A stretch of DNA of 51,789 nucleotides from an uncultured Acidimicrobiaceae bacterium (lineage in GTDB: Bacteria; Actinomycetota; Acidimicrobiia; Acidimicrobiales; Ilumatobacteraceae), in NCBI GenBank assembly GCA_903919455.1, contig CAIXIJ010000070.1:1-51789 (forward strand). Direction: 5' to 3'. The translations under genes and the position numbers were made by a program. Position 1 is the first letter of the stretch, and every line of letters starts with the position of its first letter. Below the pieces are notes generated by a model. That model was not told where the DNA came from, did no database searches, and saw only the letters and a program-made list of their open reading frames with translations. Shown here in pieces: positions 42,107-50,899 of this stretch.

Positions 42107-42873
42107 CCATCACGGTGCGCCACGACGGCCCGGTGTGCATCGTCACCATCGATCGGCCCGACGTTCGCAACGCTGTCGATGGCCCCACCGCCGAATTGCT
42201 GGCCGACGCCTTCCGGAAGTTCGATGCCGACGACTCACTGGCGGTCGCAGTGCTTCACGGCGCCGATGGCACGTTCTGCGCCGGCGCCGACCTGAAGGGC
42301 ATCACCGACGGCCGCGGCAACCGCGTCGATCGAGACGTGTCGCTCGATGGGCCCATGGGACCCACACGAATGCTGCTCACCAAGCCCGTCATCGCCGCAG
42401 TGGAGGGCTTCGCCGTCGCCGGCGGCCTGGAACTGGCGGTGTGGTGCGATCTGCGCGTCGCCGCCGTCGACGCAGTCTTCGGCGTGTACTGCCGTCGATG
42501 GGGTGTGCCCCTGGTCGATGGTGGCACGGTGCGACTTCCACGACTCATCGGTCACAGCCACGCGCTCGATCTCATCCTCACCGGTCGAGGTGTCAGCGGC
42601 GACGAAGCGGTGCGTATGGGCCTCGTGAACCGGTCGGTACCCACCGGTACTGCACTGAAGGCCGCTGTCGCTCTGGCGAAGGAGCTCGCTCAGTTGCCGC
42701 AGGGGTGCATGCGACGCGACCGCCAGAGCAGCTACGACCAGTGGTCGCTGGATCTGCCGACAGCGTTGGCACACGAAACCGAACTCGGTCTCGCCACCAT
42801 CGCGAGCGGTGAGACCCTGGCCGGGGCCAGCCGGTTCGCCTCGGGAGAGGGCCGCCACGGGGCACGGGCATGA
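42103..42873 (+). CDS. Enoyl-CoA hydratase (crotonase family)
   Basis: Crotonase-fold enzyme of 256 residues. The first oxyanion-hole segment is the canonical GTFCAGADLKGI, and the second is AVEGFAVAGGLELAVWCDLRVA. At the usual second catalytic Glu position it has GVYCRRWGVPLVDGG, where one acid is replaced, suggesting activities other than simple hydration. Its start overlaps DUF2237 by four bases and its stop overlaps the oxygenase start by four bases, so the three are translationally coupled. Confidence 0.85.
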   Translation: MTITVRHDGPVCIVTIDRPDVRNAVDGPTAELLADAFRKFDADDSLAVAVLHGADGTFCAGADLKGITDGRGNRVDRDVSLDGPMGPTRMLLTKPVIAAVEGFAVAGGLELAVWCDLRVAAVDAVFGVYCRRWGVPLVDGGTVRLPRLIGHSHALDLILTGRGVSGDEAVRMGLVNRSVPTGTALKAAVALAKELAQLPQGCMRRDRQSSYDQWSLDLPTALAHETELGLATIASGETLAGASRFASGEGRHGARA

Positions 42874-43814
42874 ACGCCGTGCCGATCATTCGGTTGCAGC
42901 GCTGGCTCGACGGCACCGATCGCGAAGGTGTGGCCACAGCAGTCGACGAAGCGCTCCGCTCGGTCGGCTTCTTTCTGGTTACCGACCACGGGGTGCCACA
43001 GGAACTCATTGCGGCCACTCGACGCGTCTACAGCGAGTTCTTTCACCTGCCGGCAGAGCAGAAGGCCGACGTGAAGATGCCACGCCTCGGTATGGCCGGG
43101 TGGGCACCCATGGGCATGGAGGCCAACGGTTACTCGTTCGGCCACGAGACGCCGCCCGACATGAAGGAGAGCTACCGGCTGGGCTCGCACGTGCTACCCG
43201 AACGCGTTGCACAGCGCGGCGAAAATATCTGGCCCGCCACACCGGCAGAGTTCCGCACCGTCGTGGAGCACTACATGACGGCGGTGGATGCGCTGCATCT
43301 GGAATTGCTGCGCGTCTGCGCCGCGGCGCTGGGCCTCGACGACATCGAGTACTTCGCGTCGCGGTCGCTGCGCAACGACAACACGCTGAACGTGAACTGG
43401 TACGCCCCCATCCGGCACCTCGGCTCGCCCACACCGGGTCAGTACCGCATCGGCCCACACACCGACTTCGGCAGCATCACAGTGCTGCACCGCGAGCCCG
43501 GCACCTCCGCCCTGCAGGTGCAGTTGCCCGACGGCGACTGGGTGGAGGCGCCCGTCGTAGAAGGCGCCTACACCATCAACGCCGGCGACCTGCTTGCTCA
43601 CTGGTCGGGTGGCCGTTGGCGGTCGGCCATTCACCGCATCCTGCCGCCGGCACCGACAGCAGTCGACGAGAGTTTGCTGTCGCTGGTGTACTTCTGCGAT
43701 CCGGACCCCGACACCATGGTGGTGCCGTTCGACGGCGACGCCGAGCCCGTATTGGCTGGTGACTACCTGCGGGCCAAGATTGCCGCGATCACCATGCCCG
43801 ACTCGGCTGGGTAG
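42870..43814 (+). CDS. Isopenicillin-N-synthase-like Fe(II)/2-oxoglutarate oxygenase
   Basis: Non-heme iron oxygenase of 314 residues, with the DIOX_N region (SVGFFLVTDHGVP; EFFHLPAEQKADVKM) and the 2OG-FeII_Oxy domain. Iron ligands His197, Asp199 (GPHTDFGS) and His255 (RSAIHRI) are present. The usual RxS motif that binds the 2-oxoglutarate carboxylate reads Leu269-Leu270-Ser271, so the Arg is missing. Co-substrate use may therefore be altered, or the protein may act without 2-oxoglutarate as IPNS and ACC oxidase do. It is third in a coupled run; the substrate is unknown. Confidence 0.82.
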   Translation: MNAVPIIRLQRWLDGTDREGVATAVDEALRSVGFFLVTDHGVPQELIAATRRVYSEFFHLPAEQKADVKMPRLGMAGWAPMGMEANGYSFGHETPPDMKESYRLGSHVLPERVAQRGENIWPATPAEFRTVVEHYMTAVDALHLELLRVCAAALGLDDIEYFASRSLRNDNTLNVNWYAPIRHLGSPTPGQYRIGPHTDFGSITVLHREPGTSALQVQLPDGDWVEAPVVEGAYTINAGDLLAHWSGGRWRSAIHRILPPAPTAVDESLLSLVYFCDPDPDTMVVPFDGDAEPVLAGDYLRAKIAAITMPDSAG

Positions 43815-43824
43815 TGTCCGGCAT

Positions 43825-44484
43825 GTGGAACACGAACTACCCATCGTGAAGCCGGCGCTGCGGGGCTGGGCACACGCGGTGTCGTTTCCCATCATGCTGT
43901 TGGCTGGCATCGCGATGCTGGTGCTGGCAGGCGCAACCTTGCCGTCGCGACTGCTCTTGGCGGTGTACGTGTTCGGCACCGCCACGATGTTCCTCGTCAG
44001 TGCCATGTACCACCGCGGGCGCTGGACACCGGTGGTGAAGTTGCGTATGCAGAAGCTCGACCGAACCGCCATCTTCCTCGCCATCGCCGGCGGCTACACG
44101 CCCATTGCGGCGCTCTGCCTCGATGGCTGGACCCTCGGCGCCGTGCTGGTGTGCGTCTGGGTGGGTGCCGGCCTCGGCATGGCCATTCAATGGATGCCCC
44201 AGGTTCCCCGCACATGGCGCGGCGCGAGCTACATCATCGTCAGCTGGATCGCCGCGTTCACGTTCCCCGACCTATGGCGCGGCCTTGGCCCTACCGGGTT
44301 CGTGCTCGTGCTGGCAGGCGGTGCGTGCTACACCGTCGGCGCGTTGGCGCTGGCCACACGCTGGCCGAACCCGTGGCCGCGAGTGTTCGGGTTCCACGAG
44401 GTGTTCCATGCCTTCACCGTGGTGGCCGCAGGTCTGCAATTCGTGGCCATTGCCTGGTTCGTGGCACCTCGCCTCACCGCCTGA
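43825..44484 (+). CDS. Hemolysin III / PAQR-like membrane protein
   Basis: Seven-helix integral membrane protein of 219 residues of the HlyIII/YqfA (PAQR-related) family. Family residues include FLVSAMYHRGRWTPVVKLRMQKLD split across helices 2-3, with the Ser-x3-His, and the C-terminal FGFHEVFHAFTVVAA with HxxxH, the expected zinc site. Role uncertain; PAQR-type hydrolase activity on lipids is one proposal for the family. TAGTGT (43812-43817) overlaps the preceding stop and ends seven bases before GTG 43825, so it may have its own leaderless promoter. Confidence 0.88.
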   Translation: MEHELPIVKPALRGWAHAVSFPIMLLAGIAMLVLAGATLPSRLLLAVYVFGTATMFLVSAMYHRGRWTPVVKLRMQKLDRTAIFLAIAGGYTPIAALCLDGWTLGAVLVCVWVGAGLGMAIQWMPQVPRTWRGASYIIVSWIAAFTFPDLWRGLGPTGFVLVLAGGACYTVGALALATRWPNPWPRVFGFHEVFHAFTVVAAGLQFVAIAWFVAPRLTA

Positions 44485-44496
44485 CTGGCGCGAAGG

Positions 44497-45444
44497 TCAG
44501 ACGGCGGGGCTGGTCTGAAACGCGTCGTCAGCCTGCGGGTCGATGCGGGCTTCGCGCACGTTCACCCACTGGGCCAGCAGTACTCCGGCAATCACCACAG
44601 CTGCGCCGACGATCTTGATGCCGGTGACGGTCTCGTCGAGGAAGATGACCGACCACATCATCGCAAGGGCCACCTCGGTCGTCATGATCATGGCCACCAC
44701 GCCGGGCATGATGTGCCGCATCGCACGGAAGAAACACACGTTGGCAACGACGGTGGGCACCAACGCGAACAGCAGCACCTCCGACACCAATCGCGAACCG
44801 TGCGGCACCACGAGACCGCCCCCGAACGCCAGCGGCGCCATCGCCAGCGCCCCGCCCAGCACGTTCCACGAAGCCGACACCACGCCATCGATGTGCTGGG
44901 GAAGCACCCGGCCGCTGATGATCATGAACGCCGCCATCATGAACGCCTGCAGCACCACCAGCGCCACGCCAAGCCCACTGATGTGGCCGACGCCGCCGAA
45001 CAATTCCGGCACCGTGAGCACCACACCCACCATCACTACACCGAGCGACGCCCACGTGAGCCGAGAGGCCTTGTGATGGCCGAGCATCGATGAGCCCACC
45101 ACCACCAAGGCCGGGTACATGTAGACGATGACGATGTAGACCGACACATCGAGGTACTTCAGCGACACGAAGCCGACATAGACCATTGAGCCGAACAGCA
45201 CCCCGATGCCCAACGAACGAAGGCGCGGCACGGCCAGTGGATCGGGGCCGCCCTTGCGGTGCCACAACGTGACGGCGATCCACAACACGACCGATGCGAT
45301 ACCAAAGCGCCAGAACAGCAACGACGCGGCACCCAGCGCGGCCAACAGGTCTTTGCCCACCACCGACGACAGCGAGTACGACCACGCCGTCGCCGCCGCC
45401 CAGAGGACGCCCGACGTCGCGTTCTTGCCGCCCCCTTCGATCAT
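44497..45444 (-). CDS. EamA/DMT-family transporter (second)
   Basis: Ten-helix drug/metabolite transporter of 315 residues with two EamA repeats (first ending WASLGVVMVGVVLTV, second ending ITGIKIVG-type VTGIKIVGAAVVIAGVLLAQW). Only distantly similar to the EamA protein at the left end. ATG 45444 has an excellent AGGAGG site. Upstream lies a tandem inverted repeat that looks like an operator, so expression is probably controlled. Convergent with the hemolysin III gene (12 bp apart). Substrate unknown. Confidence 0.85.
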   Translation of the reverse strand: MIEGGGKNATSGVLWAAATAWSYSLSSVVGKDLLAALGAASLLFWRFGIASVVLWIAVTLWHRKGGPDPLAVPRLRSLGIGVLFGSMVYVGFVSLKYLDVSVYIVIVYMYPALVVVGSSMLGHHKASRLTWASLGVVMVGVVLTVPELFGGVGHISGLGVALVVLQAFMMAAFMIISGRVLPQHIDGVVSASWNVLGGALAMAPLAFGGGLVVPHGSRLVSEVLLFALVPTVVANVCFFRAMRHIMPGVVAMIMTTEVALAMMWSVIFLDETVTGIKIVGAAVVIAGVLLAQWVNVREARIDPQADDAFQTSPAV

Positions 45445-45470
45445 CGCCCCTCCTAGATGTGACCGTAGTG

Positions 45471-45507
45471 GTTCCATTCCCCGGAACGGCGTTCCACTCG
45501 CTGGAAC
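45471..45507 (-). promoter_or_regulatory. Tandem operator-like repeats GTTCC-N7-GGAAC
   Basis: Two inverted repeats with identical arms: GTTCC 45471-45475 with GGAAC 45483-45487, and GTTCC 45491-45495 with GGAAC 45503-45507. Their centres are 20 bp apart, about two helical turns, and they lie 27-63 bp upstream of the EamA start codon. Co-operative binding of two regulator dimers at the promoter is the natural reading. GGAAC also resembles -35 elements of ECF sigma factors, an alternative. Confidence 0.5.
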
Positions 45508-45509
45508 GA

Positions 45510-46319
45510 TCAGCTGGCCGAGCGCGATGCCTCGTGACGTCGTCGCGGTTGCCAGCCAGGTGCCGGCACGCTGGCTCGAAGTAGTTGGGTGTACTCGTGC
45601 TGCGGGCGGTCGAGTACCTCGCGGGTGGCACCGCGTTCCACCACCTGGCCATCGCGCATCACGATGACATCGTCGGTGATCTGGCGCACGACGGCGAGGT
45701 CGTGGCTGATCAGCAGATAGCTCACACCGGTTTCGGTTCGCACATCGGCCAGCAGATTCAGCACCTGCGCCTGAATGCTCACATCGAGCGCCGCCACCGA
45801 TTCGTCGAGGATCAACAGCCGCGGTTCGGCCGCCAACGCCCGGGCGATGGCGACACGTTGCCGCTGCCCACCCGAGAGTGCCCTCGGCAACGCGTTCAGT
45901 TGCCGAGCATCGAGACCGACCAGCGAGCCGAGTTCCGCCACGCGATCGGCTCGTTCGGACGACGAGCCTCCCTTGTGGAGCGCCAGCACCTGATCGATAG
46001 CCGCAGCGCCGCTCTGGCGGGGATCGAGGCTGCTGTAGGGGTCTTGGAACACGATCTGCACCTCGGCACCGCGGCGCCGGCGTTCGGCAGTGCCCTTGGC
46101 CGGCTTCGACCGGTCCTGGCCGCACGCCCGAATGCTGCCCGAGGTGGGCGCCAGCAGGCCGGTGATCATCTTCGCGATCGTGGTCTTGCCCGAACCGCTT
46201 TCCCCCACGATCGCCAGTGAGCCACCCGGCTGGATCTGGAACGACACATCGTCGACCGCCACACGGGTGCCGAACTCCTTGCGCAACTCCACCACTTCCA
46301 ACAGTGCTTCGTCAGCCAT
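45510..46319 (-). CDS. Oligopeptide-type ABC transporter ATP-binding protein (OppF/DppF-like)
   Basis: ATPase of 269 residues, second nucleotide-binding subunit of a peptide/nickel-type importer. Walker A GESGSGKTT, signature LSGGQRQR, Walker B LLILDESVAALD with Ser in place of the usual Pro, and the H-loop LISHDLAVV. Last gene of the operon; its start overlaps the preceding ATPase gene by eight bases. No clear terminator follows. Confidence 0.92.
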   Translation of the reverse strand: MADEALLEVVELRKEFGTRVAVDDVSFQIQPGGSLAIVGESGSGKTTIAKMITGLLAPTSGSIRACGQDRSKPAKGTAERRRRGAEVQIVFQDPYSSLDPRQSGAAAIDQVLALHKGGSSSERADRVAELGSLVGLDARQLNALPRALSGGQRQRVAIARALAAEPRLLILDESVAALDVSIQAQVLNLLADVRTETGVSYLLISHDLAVVRQITDDVIVMRDGQVVERGATREVLDRPQHEYTQLLRASVPAPGWQPRRRHEASRSAS

Positions 46320-47304
46320 GGTGCACCTCCCGCAACCGACCGCGCAGTTCCACTGCGCGATGGCAGCGAACGAGGCCGCCGTCGAGCGACTCGAGATCGG
46401 GACGGGTCTGCGTGCATTGCTCGACCACATGGACGCAACGGTCGGCGAAGGCGCAACCCGCAGGAGCCTCGAACGCCGAGCGAGGCCGACCGGGAATGGC
46501 GGCCAGTCGGCCGACCTCACCATCGATGCTGGGCCGAGCACCCACCAGACCCGCGGTGTACGGGTGCAATGGATCGTCGTGCAGTTCAACGGAGCGGCGT
46601 TGCTCCACCAGTTGGCCGGCGTACATCACGGCGGTGCGGTCGCATACGGCGCTCGCCAACTCCAGGTCGTGGGTGATGAACAGCATCGCCATGCCACGCT
46701 CGCGTCGCAGTTCGTCGAGGATTGCCATCACCTCGGACTGCGTGGTCACATCCAGCGCCGTGGTGGGCTCGTCGGCCAGTAGCAACAGCGGATCCGTGAG
46801 CAGCGACGTGGCGATCATCACCCGTTGCAGCAAACCACCCGACAGCTCATGCGGATGCTGCTCCATACGACGAGCGCCATCAGCGATGCCCACGTCGGCC
46901 AACAACCCGACCGCCTTGCGAACGGCATCGGCCTTCGACACTCCGTGGTTGGTGCGCAGCGCTTCGGTCATGAAGTCGCCGATGGTGCGCACCGGGTTCA
47001 CGTGCGCCCGCGGGTCTTGGAAGACCATCGCCACCTCGGACCGATACGAGCGGGACGCCTGCCATTTCATGGCCGACACATCCAGTCCACGGAACTGCAC
47101 CGAGCCATGCACCTCGGCGCCGGGCGGTAGCAGTCGGGCGATTGCCTTGGCGGTCATCGACTTACCCGAGCCAGATTCGCCGACCAAGCCGAGCGCCTCG
47201 CCCTCGCCGATGCCGAACGACACCTGGTGCAGCACGGTCTTCAACTCGCCGCTCATCGGAAGGCGCACCGTCACATCCGCAACGTCGAGCAACGGGGCAC
47301 TCAT
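46312..47304 (-). CDS. Oligopeptide-type ABC transporter ATP-binding protein (OppD/DppD-like)
   Basis: ATPase of 330 residues. Walker A GESGSGKSM, signature LSGGLLQRV (variant), Walker B LLLADEPTTALD, H-loop FITHDLELA. The C-terminal oligo_HPY extension with cysteines (AGCAFADRCVHVVEQC) is the peptide-importer hallmark that in relatives holds an iron-sulfur cluster. Starts by ATGA overlap with the permease upstream. Confidence 0.92.
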   Translation of the reverse strand: MSAPLLDVADVTVRLPMSGELKTVLHQVSFGIGEGEALGLVGESGSGKSMTAKAIARLLPPGAEVHGSVQFRGLDVSAMKWQASRSYRSEVAMVFQDPRAHVNPVRTIGDFMTEALRTNHGVSKADAVRKAVGLLADVGIADGARRMEQHPHELSGGLLQRVMIATSLLTDPLLLLADEPTTALDVTTQSEVMAILDELRRERGMAMLFITHDLELASAVCDRTAVMYAGQLVEQRRSVELHDDPLHPYTAGLVGARPSIDGEVGRLAAIPGRPRSAFEAPAGCAFADRCVHVVEQCTQTRPDLESLDGGLVRCHRAVELRGRLREVHHG

Positions 47305-48191
47305 CGCGTCACCGAGTTCGCCCGCTCGGTAAGGCGTTCACCGAGGATGTTCACTGCCACCACGACCACAACGATGCAGATGCCGGCCGACAACGACTCC
47401 ATCGGATACCCCTGCAACACGCCGCTCTGACCGGTGGACACCATCACGCCCCAGTCGGCCTGCGGGGGCCGAACGCCGAGACCGAGGAACGAGATGGCGG
47501 CAAGATCGACCATGGCATAACCGAAAAGCACCGCACCCTGAGCGACGATCAGTGGCAGCAGGTTGCGGCCGAGGTGTCGAATGCAGATCACCGTGGCCCG
47601 GATGCCCTGCACCTCCAACGCCGCGATGTAGTCGCGTGCCCGTTCGCGCAGTGCGGCGCTACGAAGCACACGAGCGATGTAGGGCGTGTAGGCGATGGCG
47701 AGAGCGATGGAGGCCGACTTCAACCCGGGCTCCACGATGACGCTCACCAGAATCGCCAGCACGATGGCCGGGAAGGCGAATAGCACGTCGAGCGCCGCCG
47801 ACACGACGGTGTCGAACTTGCCGCCTTTCCATGCGCACGCCACAGCCAGCAGCACGCCGATGACCATCGCCAGCAGTACCACGGCGGTGGGTCCGAGCAG
47901 CGATGAGCGCGCCCCGGCCAGGATGCGCGACAGCAGGTCGCGGCCTTGCGAATCGAAGCCCAGCGGATGGCCATCCACCGGCCCCACGAAGGCGTACGAA
48001 AGGTTGGAGAGATCGGGATCGTTCGGCGCCAACCACCGTCCGAATACGGCCACCAACCCGGCGGCCACCAGCACGAGCGCGCTGAGGTGAGCTGCCACAC
48101 CGGTGCCACGCAGCCCGGGGATGCCCTTCCACCGACGAGTGGCAGGGGCCGCAGCTGCAGTTGCAGTTGCAGGAAGTTCGACGGCGCTCAT
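47301..48191 (-). CDS. Oligopeptide-type ABC transporter permease (DppC-like)
   Basis: Permease of 296 residues. N-terminal OppC_N-type helix (LSALVLVAAGLVAVFGRWLAP), then the signature GTDxxGRD-like region reading LGFDSQGRDLLSRILAGARSS. The EAA loop is AALEVQGIRATVICIRHLGRN, and the C-terminus is GLGVRPPQADWGVM. Pairs with the DppB-like permease to form the channel. ATGA overlap with its upstream gene. Confidence 0.92.
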   Translation of the reverse strand: MSAVELPATATAAAAPATRRWKGIPGLRGTGVAAHLSALVLVAAGLVAVFGRWLAPNDPDLSNLSYAFVGPVDGHPLGFDSQGRDLLSRILAGARSSLLGPTAVVLLAMVIGVLLAVACAWKGGKFDTVVSAALDVLFAFPAIVLAILVSVIVEPGLKSASIALAIAYTPYIARVLRSAALRERARDYIAALEVQGIRATVICIRHLGRNLLPLIVAQGAVLFGYAMVDLAAISFLGLGVRPPQADWGVMVSTGQSGVLQGYPMESLSAGICIVVVVVAVNILGERLTERANSVTR

Positions 48192-49135
48192 GACGCCTTC
48201 GCACCCAACGACACGCGTGGGTCGAGCACCGCGTAGAGGAAGTCGACGATGGCGTTCGCCACCACGAACACCGCAACGATGACCAGTGAGATGCCCTGCA
48301 CCACCGCGATGTCCTTCGACAGCGCCGCCTGAATGAGGTACGAGCCCAGCCCGTTGAGGGCGAATGCCCGCTCCACCACGGCGGACGCCGCGAAGAGCGA
48401 CGCCACGGTGATGCCCACCACCGTGGTGATCGGGATGGCGGCGTTCCTCATCACATGGCGCCGAATCACCAGCGGATACGGGATGCCGCGACTGATGGCC
48501 GTCTGCACGTGTTCGCGGCCGAGTTCCTCACGAACCGACGAACGGGTGATACGGGCGACGAGGGCAATGGAGGAGAACGCCAATGCCAGGGCGGGCAACG
48601 TGAGATGTTTGATCTGGTCGAGTGGTCCGTCGCCGGTGCCGAGTGCGGGGAACCAACCCAGGTTCACCGCGAACACCGACAGCAGAATGATCGATGCCAC
48701 GAAACTCGGAATGGCTGCGCTCACCGTGGTGACACCGATGACGATGTTGTCGAGCACTCCCTTGCGCAGCCCGCTGACCACGCCCATCGCGATGCCGAAC
48801 ACGATGATGATCAGCGAGCTGTACAGCACCAACTGTGCCGTGGTGCCGATGCGCTGGGCGATGATCGTGCTCACTTCCTGGCGCAGTTGAATCGATACCC
48901 CGAAATCGCCGTGTAGCGCACCGCCGATCCAGCGGATGTAGCGCACCATGAACGGGTCGTTGAGGTGATAGCGCTCCTCGAGCACTGCGATCGCTTCGGG
49001 CGTAGGAGTTCGTCCGCCGAGCAGGGCGGCGATCGGGTTGCCGGGTGCGAGGTACATCGCCGAATAGATGGCGAAGCTGGCGACGAGCAAGGTCGCCACC
49101 AACATCGCCATTCGACGTGCCACGAACTTCAGCAT
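48188..49135 (-). CDS. Oligopeptide-type ABC transporter permease (DppB-like)
   Basis: Permease of 315 residues. N-terminal cytoplasmic-helix start MLKFVARRMAMLVATLLVASFAIY, the DppB signature APGNPIAALLGG and RYHLNDPFMVRYIRW, then the EAA loop TAISRGIPYPLVIRRHVMRN. First of the two channel subunits, 36 bp after the binding-protein gene. Confidence 0.92.
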   Translation of the reverse strand: MLKFVARRMAMLVATLLVASFAIYSAMYLAPGNPIAALLGGRTPTPEAIAVLEERYHLNDPFMVRYIRWIGGALHGDFGVSIQLRQEVSTIIAQRIGTTAQLVLYSSLIIIVFGIAMGVVSGLRKGVLDNIVIGVTTVSAAIPSFVASIILLSVFAVNLGWFPALGTGDGPLDQIKHLTLPALALAFSSIALVARITRSSVREELGREHVQTAISRGIPYPLVIRRHVMRNAAIPITTVVGITVASLFAASAVVERAFALNGLGSYLIQAALSKDIAVVQGISLVIVAVFVVANAIVDFLYAVLDPRVSLGAKAS

Positions 49136-49171
49136 CCCGATCGCCGAACCCTTCTCAGTGGTGTTTGGTGG

Positions 49172-50899
49172 TCACGGAGCGCCCAGGTAGGCAGCCCACG
49201 GACCGAACATGTACTGGAACGTGCTCGGCGCACCCGTGATGTTCTTGTTCATCACGAGCACGTTGGTGGGAGCCACCAACGGGATCCAGAGATTCTCGTC
49301 GGTGATGACCTTCTGCAACTCCACCACCTTCTCTGCACGCTTGGTGTCGTCCACCTCGCTGCGAGCATCGGCAACCAGTTGCACGGCAGCGGGATCTGCA
49401 TAGCCGTTGTAGGCCTGCGAGCCCGCAGGAGCGATCATCGTGGCGTAGATGCCGAGCGGATCGGCGTAGTTCGGGTAGTTCGTGGTGAGGAACCCGTCCA
49501 CCGCCTCACGAGCCTTGGCGTCGATGAAGAAGGTGATGTAGGCAGCCGCGGAGAGCGACACCAGTTCGGCCTTCAACCCGATGGACTCGGCGGCACGCTG
49601 GATCTCGCCGGCCGTCACGGCCAACGGGTTCAGCTCGCTCGACATGCCGATGCGCACGGTCTGCCCTGCGGCGCCGGCCTCCTCGACGAGCTTCTTCGCG
49701 GCTTCCACATCGGTCACCGACACGTCGGGCAGTTCGTTCCATGCCTTCGTGAAGACATCCTTGGCGTAGCCCCACGTGCCCGGCACCGCAACGGCACGGG
49801 CCGGATAGGCGGCGCCCTTGTAGAGCGCGGTCACCAGGCCCTGACGATCGATCGCCATGGACAGCGCCTGACGAACCCGCTTGTCCTTCAGCGCACCATC
49901 GAAGTTGGACACGATGAAGGCGCTGATGCCGTAGCCGGGGCCTTCGGTCACGGTCACCGCCTCGCTCGCCCGCAACTGGTCGAGCGTGGACGCAATGATC
50001 GGATAGGCGCCGTCGATCTCGCCGGTGAGCAGACCCGAGGTGGACACCGCTTCATCGGAGACACCCTTGATGGTGATGCTCTTCAGCTTCATCGGAAGGG
50101 TCGTGTCCCAGTAGGCGTCGTTGCGGTCGAAGGTGACGCCTTCGCCCACCTTCCACGATGCCAACTTGTACGGACCGGTGCACATCACCGAACCGGCGGC
50201 GGTGCCGAAGTTGGCGCCCTGTTCCTCCACCGACTTCTGCTGCACGACAGCGCCGACCGGACCGGACAGTTCACCCAGCAGCGCCATGTCCTGGCTGGAG
50301 GTGGTGATGGTGACCTCGTGGTCGCCTGTGGCCGCGATGTCGGTGACGTTGACGAACACCGAGCCGTAGAAGCCACCGTTGGCGGGATCCTTCTGACGGT
50401 TGAGGCTGAAGACCACATCGGCGGCGGTCATCGGCGTGCCGTCCCAGAAGTTCACATCGTCGCGCAGCGTGATGACGAGCGAGGTGGGCGACGTGTACTC
50501 CGCCTTGCTCGCGAGGCCGGGGCCGTTCGTGAGGTCGGGGTTCTGACGCAGCAGCGACTCGCAGGCGATGGCCATCGCTGCGTTGTCGGGATAGTCGAAC
50601 ACGAAGATCGGGTCGATGGTGCTGGTCTCGCGGTACACGGCCCAGACCGCCGAGTCCTTCTCCTGCGTCGGGGCGGGGGTGAGGATGGTGTCGGCACCCT
50701 CCTTCACGCCGGCAGCCGTTTCCGGGCCGGGCGCGGCAGTGGTGTCGGTGCCACCGCCGGATGCCGCGGTGGTCTCGGTGCCGCCTGCAACGGTCGACGT
50801 CGGCGACGTGACGGGAGCCTTGGCCCCTCCGCACGCCGCCATGGTGATGGTGGCAACCAATGCAAGTGCCACCCCTGTCCGGTGTCGGACCTTCCTCAT
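49172..50899 (-). CDS. Oligopeptide-type ABC transporter substrate-binding lipoprotein (SBP_bac_5)
   Basis: Extracytoplasmic binding protein of 575 residues. Lipobox TMAAC, a Thr/Gly/Pro/Ala linker to about 70, then the SBP_bac_5 fold. Features are TSPTSLVITLRDDVNFWDGTPMTAADVVFSL split over two strands, CTGPYKLASW, and DKRVRQALSMAIDRQGLV. Ligands of this family include peptides, nickel and small amide-containing compounds. The ribosome site AAAGGGGAGAG before ATG 50899 lies inside the end of the TetR gene, which it overlaps by four bases. An amidase upstream in the operon hints at an amide ligand. Confidence 0.9.
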   Translation of the reverse strand: MRKVRHRTGVALALVATITMAACGGAKAPVTSPTSTVAGGTETTAASGGGTDTTAAPGPETAAGVKEGADTILTPAPTQEKDSAVWAVYRETSTIDPIFVFDYPDNAAMAIACESLLRQNPDLTNGPGLASKAEYTSPTSLVITLRDDVNFWDGTPMTAADVVFSLNRQKDPANGGFYGSVFVNVTDIAATGDHEVTITTSSQDMALLGELSGPVGAVVQQKSVEEQGANFGTAAGSVMCTGPYKLASWKVGEGVTFDRNDAYWDTTLPMKLKSITIKGVSDEAVSTSGLLTGEIDGAYPIIASTLDQLRASEAVTVTEGPGYGISAFIVSNFDGALKDKRVRQALSMAIDRQGLVTALYKGAAYPARAVAVPGTWGYAKDVFTKAWNELPDVSVTDVEAAKKLVEEAGAAGQTVRIGMSSELNPLAVTAGEIQRAAESIGLKAELVSLSAAAYITFFIDAKAREAVDGFLTTNYPNYADPLGIYATMIAPAGSQAYNGYADPAAVQLVADARSEVDDTKRAEKVVELQKVITDENLWIPLVAPTNVLVMNKNITGAPSTFQYMFGPWAAYLGAP

